Source: Candidatus Omnitrophota bacterium (GTDB taxonomy: Bacteria > Ratteibacteria > UBA8468 > MWAK01). Taken from it: a DNA stretch of 24,198 nt. Position numbers and translations under genes: made by a program. Positions 1 to 6,741 of the stretch are shown here, piece after piece. The stretch spans positions 1-24,198 of the forward strand of contig JAHJUB010000117.1 in the NCBI GenBank assembly GCA_018829455.1, written 5' to 3'. The notes under the pieces were generated by a model. It had not been told where the DNA came from and ran no database searches. It was given only the letters and a program-made list of their open reading frames with translations. Within the stretch, counting starts at the first letter, position 1. Every line of letters starts with the position of its first letter.

Positions 1-2
1 CA

Positions 3-128
3 CGTCGTCGGGTAACACACAACCGTTACTTTCCCGATATACAGAGCCTGGAACAAGCGCTTGTAAACCGGTTTGCCCAGTGGGACCATCCCAATGAAAC
101 ACTTAGGATTTTATGCGCAAGTATTTAA
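3..128 (+). CDS. Transposase C-terminal fragment, IS630-like (partial, left edge)
   Basis: An open frame enters from the left edge and encodes 41 residues before a TAA at 126-128. The peptide begins RRRVTHNRYFPDIQSLEQAL and continues with a basic/aromatic tail (residues 24-33 include RFAQWDHPNE). The pattern 'VTHNRYF..' followed by a helix and a short tail resembles the C-terminus of IS630/Tc1-mariner type DDE transposases, recognised by eye only. The catalytic residues would lie outside the window. The frame is convergent with mrdA, whose stop codon is at 133-135, so the two 3' ends are 4 bases apart. The element's terminal inverted repeat should lie beyond the stop and would then overlap the end of mrdA, but I could not identify it because the other end is not visible. 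It could instead be another short hypothetical tail. Confidence 0.5.
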   Translation, partial: RRRVTHNRYFPDIQSLEQALVNRFAQWDHPNETLRILCASI

Positions 129-132
129 TGCG

Positions 133-1860
133 TTACATATATGTGCCGTTGTTGATTTCTTGGGTGTCGGAAGTTCCGGCCTCCTGAGACGGAAAGAAAT
201 ATTCCCTCAGAATCTGGCTGGTAATGGCTGTTGCCTCAGAAGAAGCGCCGCTGTCCAGAACGACCGCCATAGCTACCTGGGGATTGTCGGTTGGCGCGTA
301 ACAGACGAAACTTCCCCGGGTGGTTAGTTCCAGTTCCCGGTGGGCGGTCTGGGAGGTTCCGGTCTTGCCGGCCACCGAAATTCCCGGCGCCTGGGCGGCG
401 CGTCCGGTTCCGGAATTGACTACTGCCAAAAGGCCTTCTTTTAAAGTGTTCAGGGTTGTTTCCGAAACAAAGAAATAACTTTGGATTGCCGGACCGAATT
501 CCTCAATTTTGTTTCCATCGCGGTCACGGAGTTCCCGGACTATTTCCGGCCGGAAGATATTGCCTCCGTTGGCAACCGTTGCGATCAGGTTGGCCATCTG
601 GACCGGGGTTAAGAGAAGCGCGCCCTGTCCGATTGACAGGTTAAGGGCGCCGCCCGAATCACCGGGTCGGGGAATAAGACCGGCTTTTTCGCCGGGCAGG
701 TCAAGGCCGGTTACGACCCCAAGCCCGGCTCTCCGGGCGTATGCCAGCAAATTTGACTCGCCGGTCTTCATGCCGGCCTGTCCGAAATAAATGTTGCATG
801 ACTGGGCGAAGGCGTTTTTGAAAGAAACCCATCCGTGGCCGTCTTCTTTCCAGCAGTGAAATTCCCGGTCGCCGAGCGTCAGGGAACCCAGGCATTCGTA
901 TTCATCGTCCGGGGTGATTGAACCGCTCTCCAATGCGGCAATAGAGGTGATTATTTTAAAGACGGAGCCGGGAGCGTATAATCCGGCCAAGGCCCGGTTC
1001 AGGAACGGTTTGTCGGACCGGCTGAGAGAGGGAGCCGGGTTATCCGGGTCAAAAGTCGGTTTGCTGGTCAGGGCAAGAACCTCTCCGGTGTTCGGGGAAA
1101 GGACGACGATGGAACCGGCGCGGTCTCCTAATTTACCCGAAGCAATTCGTTGGAGGCGGCTGTCAATGGTTAAAATAACCGTGTGGCCGGGCCGGGATTC
1201 TTTTTGGCCCAGGACTCGAAGTTGGTGGCCGCGCGCGTCTACCTCCACCTGGGTGCCGCCCCGTTCTCCGCGCAACAGACTATCAAACATTTTTTCAATC
1301 CCACTGCGGCCGATAAGGTCCCCGGAACGCAAACCCTCTTTTTTGAGCGTCGGTAATTCTTCACGGCTTACTTCACCCAGGTACCCCAGGATGGCGGTGG
1401 TGTCTTTTCCGAAAGGATAGTTTCTGACCAAGCCGGCCTGGATGTAAATTCCGGTGAGCCGGATGCTGTTTTCTTCAACAAAATGGAGTTGTTCCTCGGA
1501 AAGAGTTCTAAATATGACGCGGGGTTCAAAAGGGTTGGCTGTCTTTTCCGTAATTCTTTTCTGGATTTCGGACCGGCCCATATTTAAAATTGGGGCCAGG
1601 ATATCAGCGCACTCGGCTGGATTTTTGAGGTCAAACGGGATGTAGGTCAGGTTGAAACCTAACTTGTCTTCCGCCAAAACAACTCCGTTGCGGTCCAGAA
1701 TTTTGCCGCGCGGTATATCCAGGTAAATGGTTCTGATGGAATTACCCTCGGAGAGTTTTCGGAAACGGGAATGCGCAAAGACCTGAAGGTAGACCAAGCC
1801 TCCGACCAGCGGCAAGAGGGCAATAAAAATAAAACGTCTTAAGACGTCAAATCTGTCCAT
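133..1860 (-). CDS. mrdA: Penicillin-binding protein 2, elongasome transpeptidase
   Basis: Class B penicillin-binding protein (575 aa) that cross-links peptidoglycan during rod elongation, acting in the periplasm and anchored by one N-terminal helix. Visible features: a membrane segment at residues about 9-28; a PBP dimerisation domain at about 45-225, including the 'PRGKILDRNG' motif at 50-59; and a transpeptidase domain at about 245-552. The three active-site motifs are intact: S299-V-F-K302 (nucleophile in APGSVFK), S354-C-N356 and K499-T-G501. The length is slightly under the usual 600-650. It is the last gene of the mreBCD-mrdA operon, 6 nt after mreD. rodA, its usual partner, is not next; a transposase tail lies there instead. 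The last ~15 residues are polar and probably dispensable. Confidence 0.95.
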   Translation of the reverse strand: MDRFDVLRRFIFIALLPLVGGLVYLQVFAHSRFRKLSEGNSIRTIYLDIPRGKILDRNGVVLAEDKLGFNLTYIPFDLKNPAECADILAPILNMGRSEIQKRITEKTANPFEPRVIFRTLSEEQLHFVEENSIRLTGIYIQAGLVRNYPFGKDTTAILGYLGEVSREELPTLKKEGLRSGDLIGRSGIEKMFDSLLRGERGGTQVEVDARGHQLRVLGQKESRPGHTVILTIDSRLQRIASGKLGDRAGSIVVLSPNTGEVLALTSKPTFDPDNPAPSLSRSDKPFLNRALAGLYAPGSVFKIITSIAALESGSITPDDEYECLGSLTLGDREFHCWKEDGHGWVSFKNAFAQSCNIYFGQAGMKTGESNLLAYARRAGLGVVTGLDLPGEKAGLIPRPGDSGGALNLSIGQGALLLTPVQMANLIATVANGGNIFRPEIVRELRDRDGNKIEEFGPAIQSYFFVSETTLNTLKEGLLAVVNSGTGRAAQAPGISVAGKTGTSQTAHRELELTTRGSFVCYAPTDNPQVAMAVVLDSGASSEATAITSQILREYFFPSQEAGTSDTQEINNGTYM

Positions 1861-1866
1861 ATTTTT

Positions 1867-2355
1867 CTATACGAGTTCCCGACGGTAAAAATAGAAAGCC
1901 GGTAGGGACCAGAGACTATTATATGTTGAAAAGGCGATTGGTTTCCAAAGCAGGGTTATTCCCCAGGCCGGCGCGCAAATGGCCTGGTAGACTATGGAAA
2001 AAAACAGGGAGAAATAGACCGAGTAAAGCAAAACAGCGGATATGTTAAATTCCGTTCTTTCCGCCAAAAAACGGCTGGCGAGATACGCTACTATGAGGTA
2101 TACGATGCTATGTCCGCCGATGGTTGAATGGAAGAGAATATCCTGGTAAAGGCCCAGGGCAAGAGCGCTCAGCAAACCAATGGTGCCGGAAAACGAAAGG
2201 CTCAGAAAGAGAACAAAGAGCAGGGTCAGGTCCGGCGCTATCCCAAAAATCCTGAGATATCGGAACGCCAAGTATTGAACGCCAAAGTTGACCAATACCA
2301 CGACGAGAAAATTGCGCAGGTTAAGCGCCTGGTCCGCTGTCTTTCTAATAAACAA
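1867..2355 (-). CDS. mreD: Rod shape-determining protein MreD
   Basis: Integral inner-membrane protein of the elongasome (162 aa, the usual size). It is strongly hydrophobic, with about five predicted membrane helices (residues about 14-34, 40-62, 70-90, 100-125 and 130-150). Few residues are conserved in this family, so the identification rests on size, topology and position between mreC and mrdA. The start is a TTG (2355-2353) lying inside the end of mreC; the two genes overlap by 11 nt, which suggests translational coupling. No better ATG lies at the N-terminus. Confidence 0.88.
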   Translation of the reverse strand: MFIRKTADQALNLRNFLVVVLVNFGVQYLAFRYLRIFGIAPDLTLLFVLFLSLSFSGTIGLLSALALGLYQDILFHSTIGGHSIVYLIVAYLASRFLAERTEFNISAVLLYSVYFSLFFSIVYQAICAPAWGITLLWKPIAFSTYNSLWSLPAFYFYRRELV

Positions 2356-3016
2356 TTACCACCTCTTCCAGGGATGAAAAATTGGCGCTGGGCCGGACCA
2401 GAATTTTTCGGAAGAATCCTTTACCGGCCTTTGATGACTGGATTGTCCCCACCGGGATTCCGGAAAGATAATTATGGCTTAATTTGGAAGTGACTACGGC
2501 GCTGCCGACCCTGGGTGAATTATCGTTGGGAACATAACCGATCGTAAGACTGAGCAGTCCGGCGCTTTCCAAAATTCCCAGTTCCCGGCTCTCCTGAACG
2601 GAAACGCTTACCCGGCTTTGCGGGTTTAGAATAGTCATTACTTTAACGTGTTTGCCTTCTTTCTCCACCACATGTCCCACCAGGTTTCCGCTGGCGTCAA
2701 GCGCTGTTAAACCAGGCCTGACCCGGTCGGCTTGATTGGTTTCCACGGTAAGCCAGCTTGGCCATCCGATCGGGTCCAGCGTTAAAACTTCACCGATTGC
2801 GGCGATTGTTCCACTCTTCCTTTTAGGGAGATTTAAAAGACCCCGCAGGCGTTCGTTCTCCAGGGATAGTTCCCGGGTGGCTGAATCCCGGTAATTGATC
2901 AGGGTGGCAATTGGGGTTTCTTTCGGTTTGACGGCGTCTGCTTTCAGGCGGAAGAGAAATATTGAGATCAGCAGGAGCAGACTGAAGATAAATTCTTTCT
3001 GGAATTTCCAGAGCAT
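2345..3016 (-). CDS. mreC: Rod shape-determining protein MreC
   Basis: Periplasmic scaffold of the elongasome (223 aa), linking MreB/MreD to PBP2. It has an N-terminal membrane anchor at about residues 9-25, a short coiled coil with ELSLENERLRGLL at about 50-62, then the beta-rich MreC core (starting near 'IGEVLTLDPIGWPSWLTVE'). It ends with the typical '..LEEVVIVY'. It is short compared with the common 270-370 aa: the coiled coil is minimal and there is no C-terminal extension. Its 3' end overlaps mreD by 11 nt, and it follows mreB after a 35-nt gap. Confidence 0.93.
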   Translation of the reverse strand: MLWKFQKEFIFSLLLLISIFLFRLKADAVKPKETPIATLINYRDSATRELSLENERLRGLLNLPKRKSGTIAAIGEVLTLDPIGWPSWLTVETNQADRVRPGLTALDASGNLVGHVVEKEGKHVKVMTILNPQSRVSVSVQESRELGILESAGLLSLTIGYVPNDNSPRVGSAVVTSKLSHNYLSGIPVGTIQSSKAGKGFFRKILVRPSANFSSLEEVVIVY

Positions 3017-3051
3017 GAAAACCTCAAATTAATCGTCCCACTTGAATTTTC

Positions 3052-4086
3052 TCAGAAATGCAAGGGAGCAACTTTGCGGAAATAATGCTCGTCCTCCAGC
3101 ATTTTCCCGGTGCCTTTCACGACGGCAAAAAGTGGTTCATCGGCCACCTGGACCGGAATCTTGGTTTCGGAAGAGAGCAGGTTGGATATTCCCCTCAGGA
3201 GAGAACCTCCGCCGGCCATGTAGATGCCGCGCACCACCAGGTCGCTGGATAACTCCGGAGGGGTGTCTTCCAGGAGGGCGCGGACTTCGTTTATGATCGT
3301 ATTAATATTTTCCTTAAGCGCTTCCCGGATTTCCTCGGAACCAACCATAACCTTGCGGGGCAAACCCTCCACCAGGTCACGACCGGTAACCTCCATTGAC
3401 ATCTCTTCTTCCATCGGCCAGGCAGAACCGATGGCAATCTTAATCTCTTCCGCGGTTCGTTCCCCAATCAGCAGGTTATATTTTTTCTTGAGATATTCCG
3501 TGATTGATGCGTCCATTTCATTTCCGCCGATACGGATGCTTCGTGAAGCAACGATGTCACCCAGGGAAATGACGGCCATTTCCGTAGTTCCGCCGCCCAC
3601 GTCAATGATGAAATTACCAATCGGTTCCTCTACGGGGAGCCCGATTCCGATGGCGGAAGCCTTTGGTTCTTCAATCAGGTAGACTGCCCGCGCCCCGGCC
3701 TTGGTGGCGGTTTCAATCACCGCCCGTCTTTCCACGCTGGTAATGCCGGAAGGTATGGCGATGACCACGCGGGGAGGGAGCACGAACCGGTGCCGGGCGC
3801 TTTTTACTTTTTCCAGAAAATAACGCAGCATCGTTTCGGTTGCCTCAAAATCGGCGATAACCCCGTCTTTTAAAGGCCGCATCGCAATGATATTGGCCGG
3901 AGTCCGGCCCAGCATCCGCTTCGCTTCTATTCCAACCGCAATCGTCTTGTGGGTTTCTTTGTGCATCGCCACGATTGACGGTTCCGAAAAAACGATTCCC
4001 CGTCCGCGTACGTAAACGACGGTGTTGGCGGTGCCGAGATCGATGCCGATATCGTTGGCCAGCAAAAAATTAAATAATTTGCCCAT
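3052..4086 (-). CDS. mreB: Rod shape-determining protein MreB (bacterial actin)
   Basis: Actin-like ATPase (344 aa, full length) that forms membrane-bound filaments directing lateral wall synthesis. Visible actin-fold motifs: phosphate-1 'DIGIDLGTANTVVYV' near residues 12-26, phosphate-2 'IIDVGGGTTEMAVIS' near 160-175, adenosine motif 'GIYMAGGGSLLRGI' near 287-300, plus 'RPLKDGVIADFE' near 70. The amphipathic N-terminus 'MGKLFNFLL' fits membrane binding. A Shine-Dalgarno AAGGAG lies just upstream on the minus strand. It is the first gene of the mreBCD-mrdA operon and is divergent from pheT. Confidence 0.98.
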   Translation of the reverse strand: MGKLFNFLLANDIGIDLGTANTVVYVRGRGIVFSEPSIVAMHKETHKTIAVGIEAKRMLGRTPANIIAMRPLKDGVIADFEATETMLRYFLEKVKSARHRFVLPPRVVIAIPSGITSVERRAVIETATKAGARAVYLIEEPKASAIGIGLPVEEPIGNFIIDVGGGTTEMAVISLGDIVASRSIRIGGNEMDASITEYLKKKYNLLIGERTAEEIKIAIGSAWPMEEEMSMEVTGRDLVEGLPRKVMVGSEEIREALKENINTIINEVRALLEDTPPELSSDLVVRGIYMAGGGSLLRGISNLLSSETKIPVQVADEPLFAVVKGTGKMLEDEHYFRKVAPLHF

Positions 4087-4203
4087 TAGCGCTCCTTAGT
4101 GTTATAATTTTTACAGTTATTCGCTTTTTTTTCAAAGTGAAGGTGTTTTACGATTAAACACCTGAACGTTAATTATTTTACTATTCTTAAGAGAGGAAAG
4201 TCA
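4087..4203. promoter_or_regulatory. Divergent mreB/pheT promoter region with hairpin
   Basis: This AT-rich 117-nt spacer separates mreB (minus) and pheT (plus). A perfect 8-bp inverted repeat with a 7-nt loop lies at 4141-4163 (AGGTGTTT / AAACACCT). It could be an operator or part of the pheT leader; no T-run follows, so it is not a typical terminator. A plus-strand -10 TATAAT occurs at 4103-4108 with a poor -35 (TTGCCC, 4079-4084). On the minus strand a TTGAAA (4135-4130) could be an mreB -35, but its -10 is weak. pheT has AGAGGAAAG ahead of its ATG; mreB has AAGGAG. Exact start points are inference. Confidence 0.45.
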
Positions 4204-6216
4204 ATGCGCTATTCTTTTAAATGGCTGCAGGAATTGATATCCCTGGACGGCGTTCCCTTTCCCGATTTGCTGGTCGGTTTGTCCGGAATCGGCCTGCATT
4301 CGGAAGATATTGTTACGGATGGTGAAGACCATATTTTTGAATTGGAAATTCCGGCTAACCGGGGTGACCTTTTAAGCATTTGGGGTCTGAGCCGCGAAAT
4401 TTCCGCTCTTTTTCGGTTGCCCGGCCCGGCCTTTCCTTTTCAGCTTAGAAAGGAAGTAACGTCTGCTGAAAAAGACGGGTTGAAGGTGAAGATTGACGCT
4501 TTGGAGGCCTGTCCGTTTTATTCGGGATGTCTGGTCTCCGGGGTAAATTTAAGGGAATCGCCGGAGGGGATGGCCGGAAAAATTAAGACGCTTGGCCTCC
4601 GGTCGTTAAACAATGTGGTGGATGTCACCAATTACACCCTTCTGGAGTTAGGCCAGCCCCTGCACGCTTTTGACGCGGACCGGATTTGCGGCGGAATTGA
4701 AGTTCGCTTCGCACGCTCCGGGGAAATTTTGACTACAATTGACGGCACGGAAAGAAAACTGAACGAAAAAATTCTGGTGATAGCCGATTCAGTTAAGGTT
4801 CTGGCTCTGGCCGGTATTATGGGTGGAAAAGAGAGCGAGGTGACCGAAAATACCAAAAACGTTTTTCTGGAAAGCGCTTTTTTCCAGCCGGGAACAATCC
4901 GTTTCGGCCGTAAAAATCTTTCCCTGGAGACCGAGGCATCGGTGCGGTTTGAGCGGGGGATTGACCCAAACTTGGTGGTGGCTGCTCTGGAAAGAGCCAA
5001 GAATCTTCTCCGGGAGGTAACCGGAGGGGCAACGGGTCCCAATGTTAAATCGGGCCGGCTGCCCAGAGGTCATTCCGCAATCTCTTTTCATCCACCGCAA
5101 CTGAAGAATGTGCTGGGAATTGAAATTTCCCCGGAGGAGACGGAAAGCATATTTAAAAGAATCGGTTGTTCCGTCACGGACAAAAAGGATTTTTGGTTGG
5201 TATCGGTTCCCGCTTACCGGAGGGACCTGGAAACAGAAATTGAGCTGGTGGAAGAGGCGGCTCGTTTTTATGGTTACGACCGTATCCCGTCTATTCTGCC
5301 CCAGGTTCAATTGTTGCCGTTGGAATCCGGCACATCTTTGACGAAAACGGCAAAAATCAGGGATTTGCTTATTTTGGCCGGTTTTGATGAAATCATAACC
5401 TCCAGTTTTGGTATTTCCGGGACGTCCGATTCTCCGGCCGGCGTTTCCGGTGTGCGGGTTAATAACCCGCTCAGCCAGGAGCAAAAAGAACTCCGGGAAA
5501 GTATTTTACCCGCGCTCATTCAGACTGTCCTTCATAATCTTAATCAGGGCAACCTGAACCTGCGTTTCTTTGAACTTGGCAAGGTCTATCAGGCGGCGGG
5601 GTTGCAAAATGCCCGGGGTTTTACGGAAGAAAGTCGGCTGGGTTTGATTATGACCGGGGGAGAAGCAGACCGGTTGACCCTGAAATCATTAATTTTTAAC
5701 CTGGCCAAACGCTTTGGCGTGGGCAAACTTAAGGTCGGCCCGGTTGACCAGCGGTATTTTGATTTTACGGAATGCGCCTCTCTTGTTTTGCCGGACGGTC
5801 AGAAATTCGCGGTTTTTGGAGTTATTCCGGCTACAAAAGGTTTGCTTTTGGCGGCCGAAGTTTACGTGGATGGTTTGTTGAATTTTTCGTTACGGCCGGT
5901 CAGGTTCAGCGACTGGCCGAAAGTGCCGGCCGTAATTCGCGATTACTCCTTCCTGGTTCCGGAACTTTTGTCCTGGGCGGAGATTGAAAGGAAGGTATGC
6001 GGTTTGTCAGAGTTAATCTCCAGGGTTACCTTTTTTGACCTGTATCAATCTCCGGAATATCCGGCCGGTTTTCAAAGTGTAGCTTTTTCGGTCTGTTTTC
6101 AATCTCCGGAACGAACGTTGACCCATTCGGATATAGATGCGATGCAAAAAGACCTGATTGGCGAGCTGGAAGGGATGGGCCTGAAATTCAGGCAGCAGAA
6201 AACAGCGACAAATTAG
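4204..6216 (+). CDS. pheT: Phenylalanyl-tRNA synthetase beta subunit, short form
   Basis: Beta subunit of the (alpha-beta)2 enzyme that charges tRNA-Phe (670 aa). Domains in order: short N-terminal B1 remnant (1-70); B3/B4 editing domain at about 95-265 with 'LNNVVDVTNYTLLELGQPLHAFD' near 135-157; B5 domain at about 290-360 ending 'EEAARFYGYDRIPS'; the catalytic-like core at about 375-560; and the anticodon-binding ferredoxin fold at about 575-668. It is some 110-130 residues shorter than the usual ~790 aa. The sequence runs from 'GLSGIGLHSEDI' directly to 'FELEIPANRGDLLSIWGLSREISAL', skipping the EMAPII-like tRNA-binding insertion. pheS is not adjacent. The TAG stop lies within a palindromic repeat. 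Confidence 0.96.
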   Translation: MRYSFKWLQELISLDGVPFPDLLVGLSGIGLHSEDIVTDGEDHIFELEIPANRGDLLSIWGLSREISALFRLPGPAFPFQLRKEVTSAEKDGLKVKIDALEACPFYSGCLVSGVNLRESPEGMAGKIKTLGLRSLNNVVDVTNYTLLELGQPLHAFDADRICGGIEVRFARSGEILTTIDGTERKLNEKILVIADSVKVLALAGIMGGKESEVTENTKNVFLESAFFQPGTIRFGRKNLSLETEASVRFERGIDPNLVVAALERAKNLLREVTGGATGPNVKSGRLPRGHSAISFHPPQLKNVLGIEISPEETESIFKRIGCSVTDKKDFWLVSVPAYRRDLETEIELVEEAARFYGYDRIPSILPQVQLLPLESGTSLTKTAKIRDLLILAGFDEIITSSFGISGTSDSPAGVSGVRVNNPLSQEQKELRESILPALIQTVLHNLNQGNLNLRFFELGKVYQAAGLQNARGFTEESRLGLIMTGGEADRLTLKSLIFNLAKRFGVGKLKVGPVDQRYFDFTECASLVLPDGQKFAVFGVIPATKGLLLAAEVYVDGLLNFSLRPVRFSDWPKVPAVIRDYSFLVPELLSWAEIERKVCGLSELISRVTFFDLYQSPEYPAGFQSVAFSVCFQSPERTLTHSDIDAMQKDLIGELEGMGLKFRQQKTATN

Positions 6217-6285
6217 GCAAAGCTTTGCTTTGCCGCTACAAACCAATTATTGATATTGTAGCCGCAGAGCGTTAGCTCTGCTAAA
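6213..6285. repeat. Two palindromic intergenic repeats between pheT and zapA
   Basis: First unit at 6213-6239: an 8-bp stem GGCAAAGC / GCTTTGCC (6216-6223 with 6227-6234) ending in GCTAC. Second unit at 6258-6285 starts GTAGCCGCAGAGC and ends GCTCTGCTAAA. The second unit recurs, exactly inverted over 28 nt, at 11131-11158. The first unit contains the pheT stop codon (TAG, 6214-6216). The hairpins could act as weak terminators or stabilise mRNA ends. They belong to the window's GTA...TAC repeat group. Confidence 0.8.
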
Positions 6286-6296
6286 CCTTTTAATTT

Positions 6297-6605
6297 ATGA
6301 AGCGCACTGAGATTTCAATTACAGTGTTGGGTGAGGCCTACGATTTTTCCGGGGACCCGGCGCGTATCAGGAGGGCAGCCGGTCTTTTCCAGGAAACGCT
6401 GGAGCAAGCACGGAAGGAAAATCGGGGCAAGGATATTTCCACGCACCGGTTGGGGGCCATGACCGGCATGGCGTTGGCGGAACAACTGGTTATTCTTCAA
6501 GACCGGCAGGAGAAAAAAACAGATCTGGTTAATTCGTTACAAAGTCAGGTTAAGGGTTTAATTGAAATTTTGGAAAGATCCTGCAAAAACAAGCCGGACG
6601 TTTGA
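6297..6605 (+). CDS. zapA: Cell division protein ZapA
   Basis: Small cytosolic protein (102 aa) that bundles FtsZ filaments at the division ring. The N-terminal globular domain (residues 1-45) begins with a beta strand 'RTEISITVLGEAYDF', typical of ZapA. The C-terminal half (50-97) is a long helix/coiled coil with 'MTGMALAEQLVILQDRQEKK', matching the tetramerising helix. It starts at an ATG 11 nt after the upstream repeat with no clear Shine-Dalgarno. zapA next to pheT is a common arrangement. Its stop codon overlaps the -35-like box of the following tRNA promoter. Confidence 0.85.
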   Translation: MKRTEISITVLGEAYDFSGDPARIRRAAGLFQETLEQARKENRGKDISTHRLGAMTGMALAEQLVILQDRQEKKTDLVNSLQSQVKGLIEILERSCKNKPDV

Positions 6606-6655
6606 CAGAGAATAGGGAACAGTGTTATCTTATCAGTTTGTAATAACGCTATAAT
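6602..6655 (+). promoter_or_regulatory. Candidate promoter(s) of the initiator tRNA gene
   Basis: A perfect -35 TTGACA (6602-6607) overlaps the zapA stop and is followed after 17 nt by TTATCT (6625-6630). A perfect -10 TATAAT occurs at 6650-6655, 14 nt before the tRNA, but has no good -35. Either could drive tRNA-fMet transcription. Confidence 0.5.
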
Positions 6656-6669
6656 TTACAAAAATTGAT

Positions 6670-6741
6670 TGCGGGGTGGAGCAGTGGCAGCTCGTCGGGC
6701 CCATAACCCGGAGGTCGGAGGTTCGAATCCTCCCCCCGCTA
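6670..6741 (+). tRNA. Initiator tRNA-fMet (CAU)
   Basis: A complete cloverleaf of 72 nt. Acceptor pairs 2-71 to 7-66 are all G-C or C-G, and position 1-72 is an unpaired U.U. D-stem GAGC/GCTC. Anticodon stem TCGGG/CCCGG around loop CCCATAA (anticodon CAU). T-stem GGAGG/CCTCC with loop TTCGAAT. The discriminator is A at 6741. The three consecutive G-C pairs at the base of the anticodon stem, the A11-U24 pair and the 1-72 mismatch are the defining features of bacterial initiators. CCA is not encoded (CAA follows). A tRNA-end duplicating element follows directly. Confidence 0.95.

Noticed and set aside
914..1420. Long antisense open frame within mrdA (168 codons), and similar shadows opposite pheT, gspD and gspE
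   Set aside because: All lie opposite clearly conserved coding sequence, and their translations show no recognisable domain or ribosome-binding site.
6606..6669. 6S RNA expected downstream of zapA
   Set aside because: 6S RNA often follows zapA in proteobacteria, but only 64 nt separate zapA from the tRNA, too little for it.
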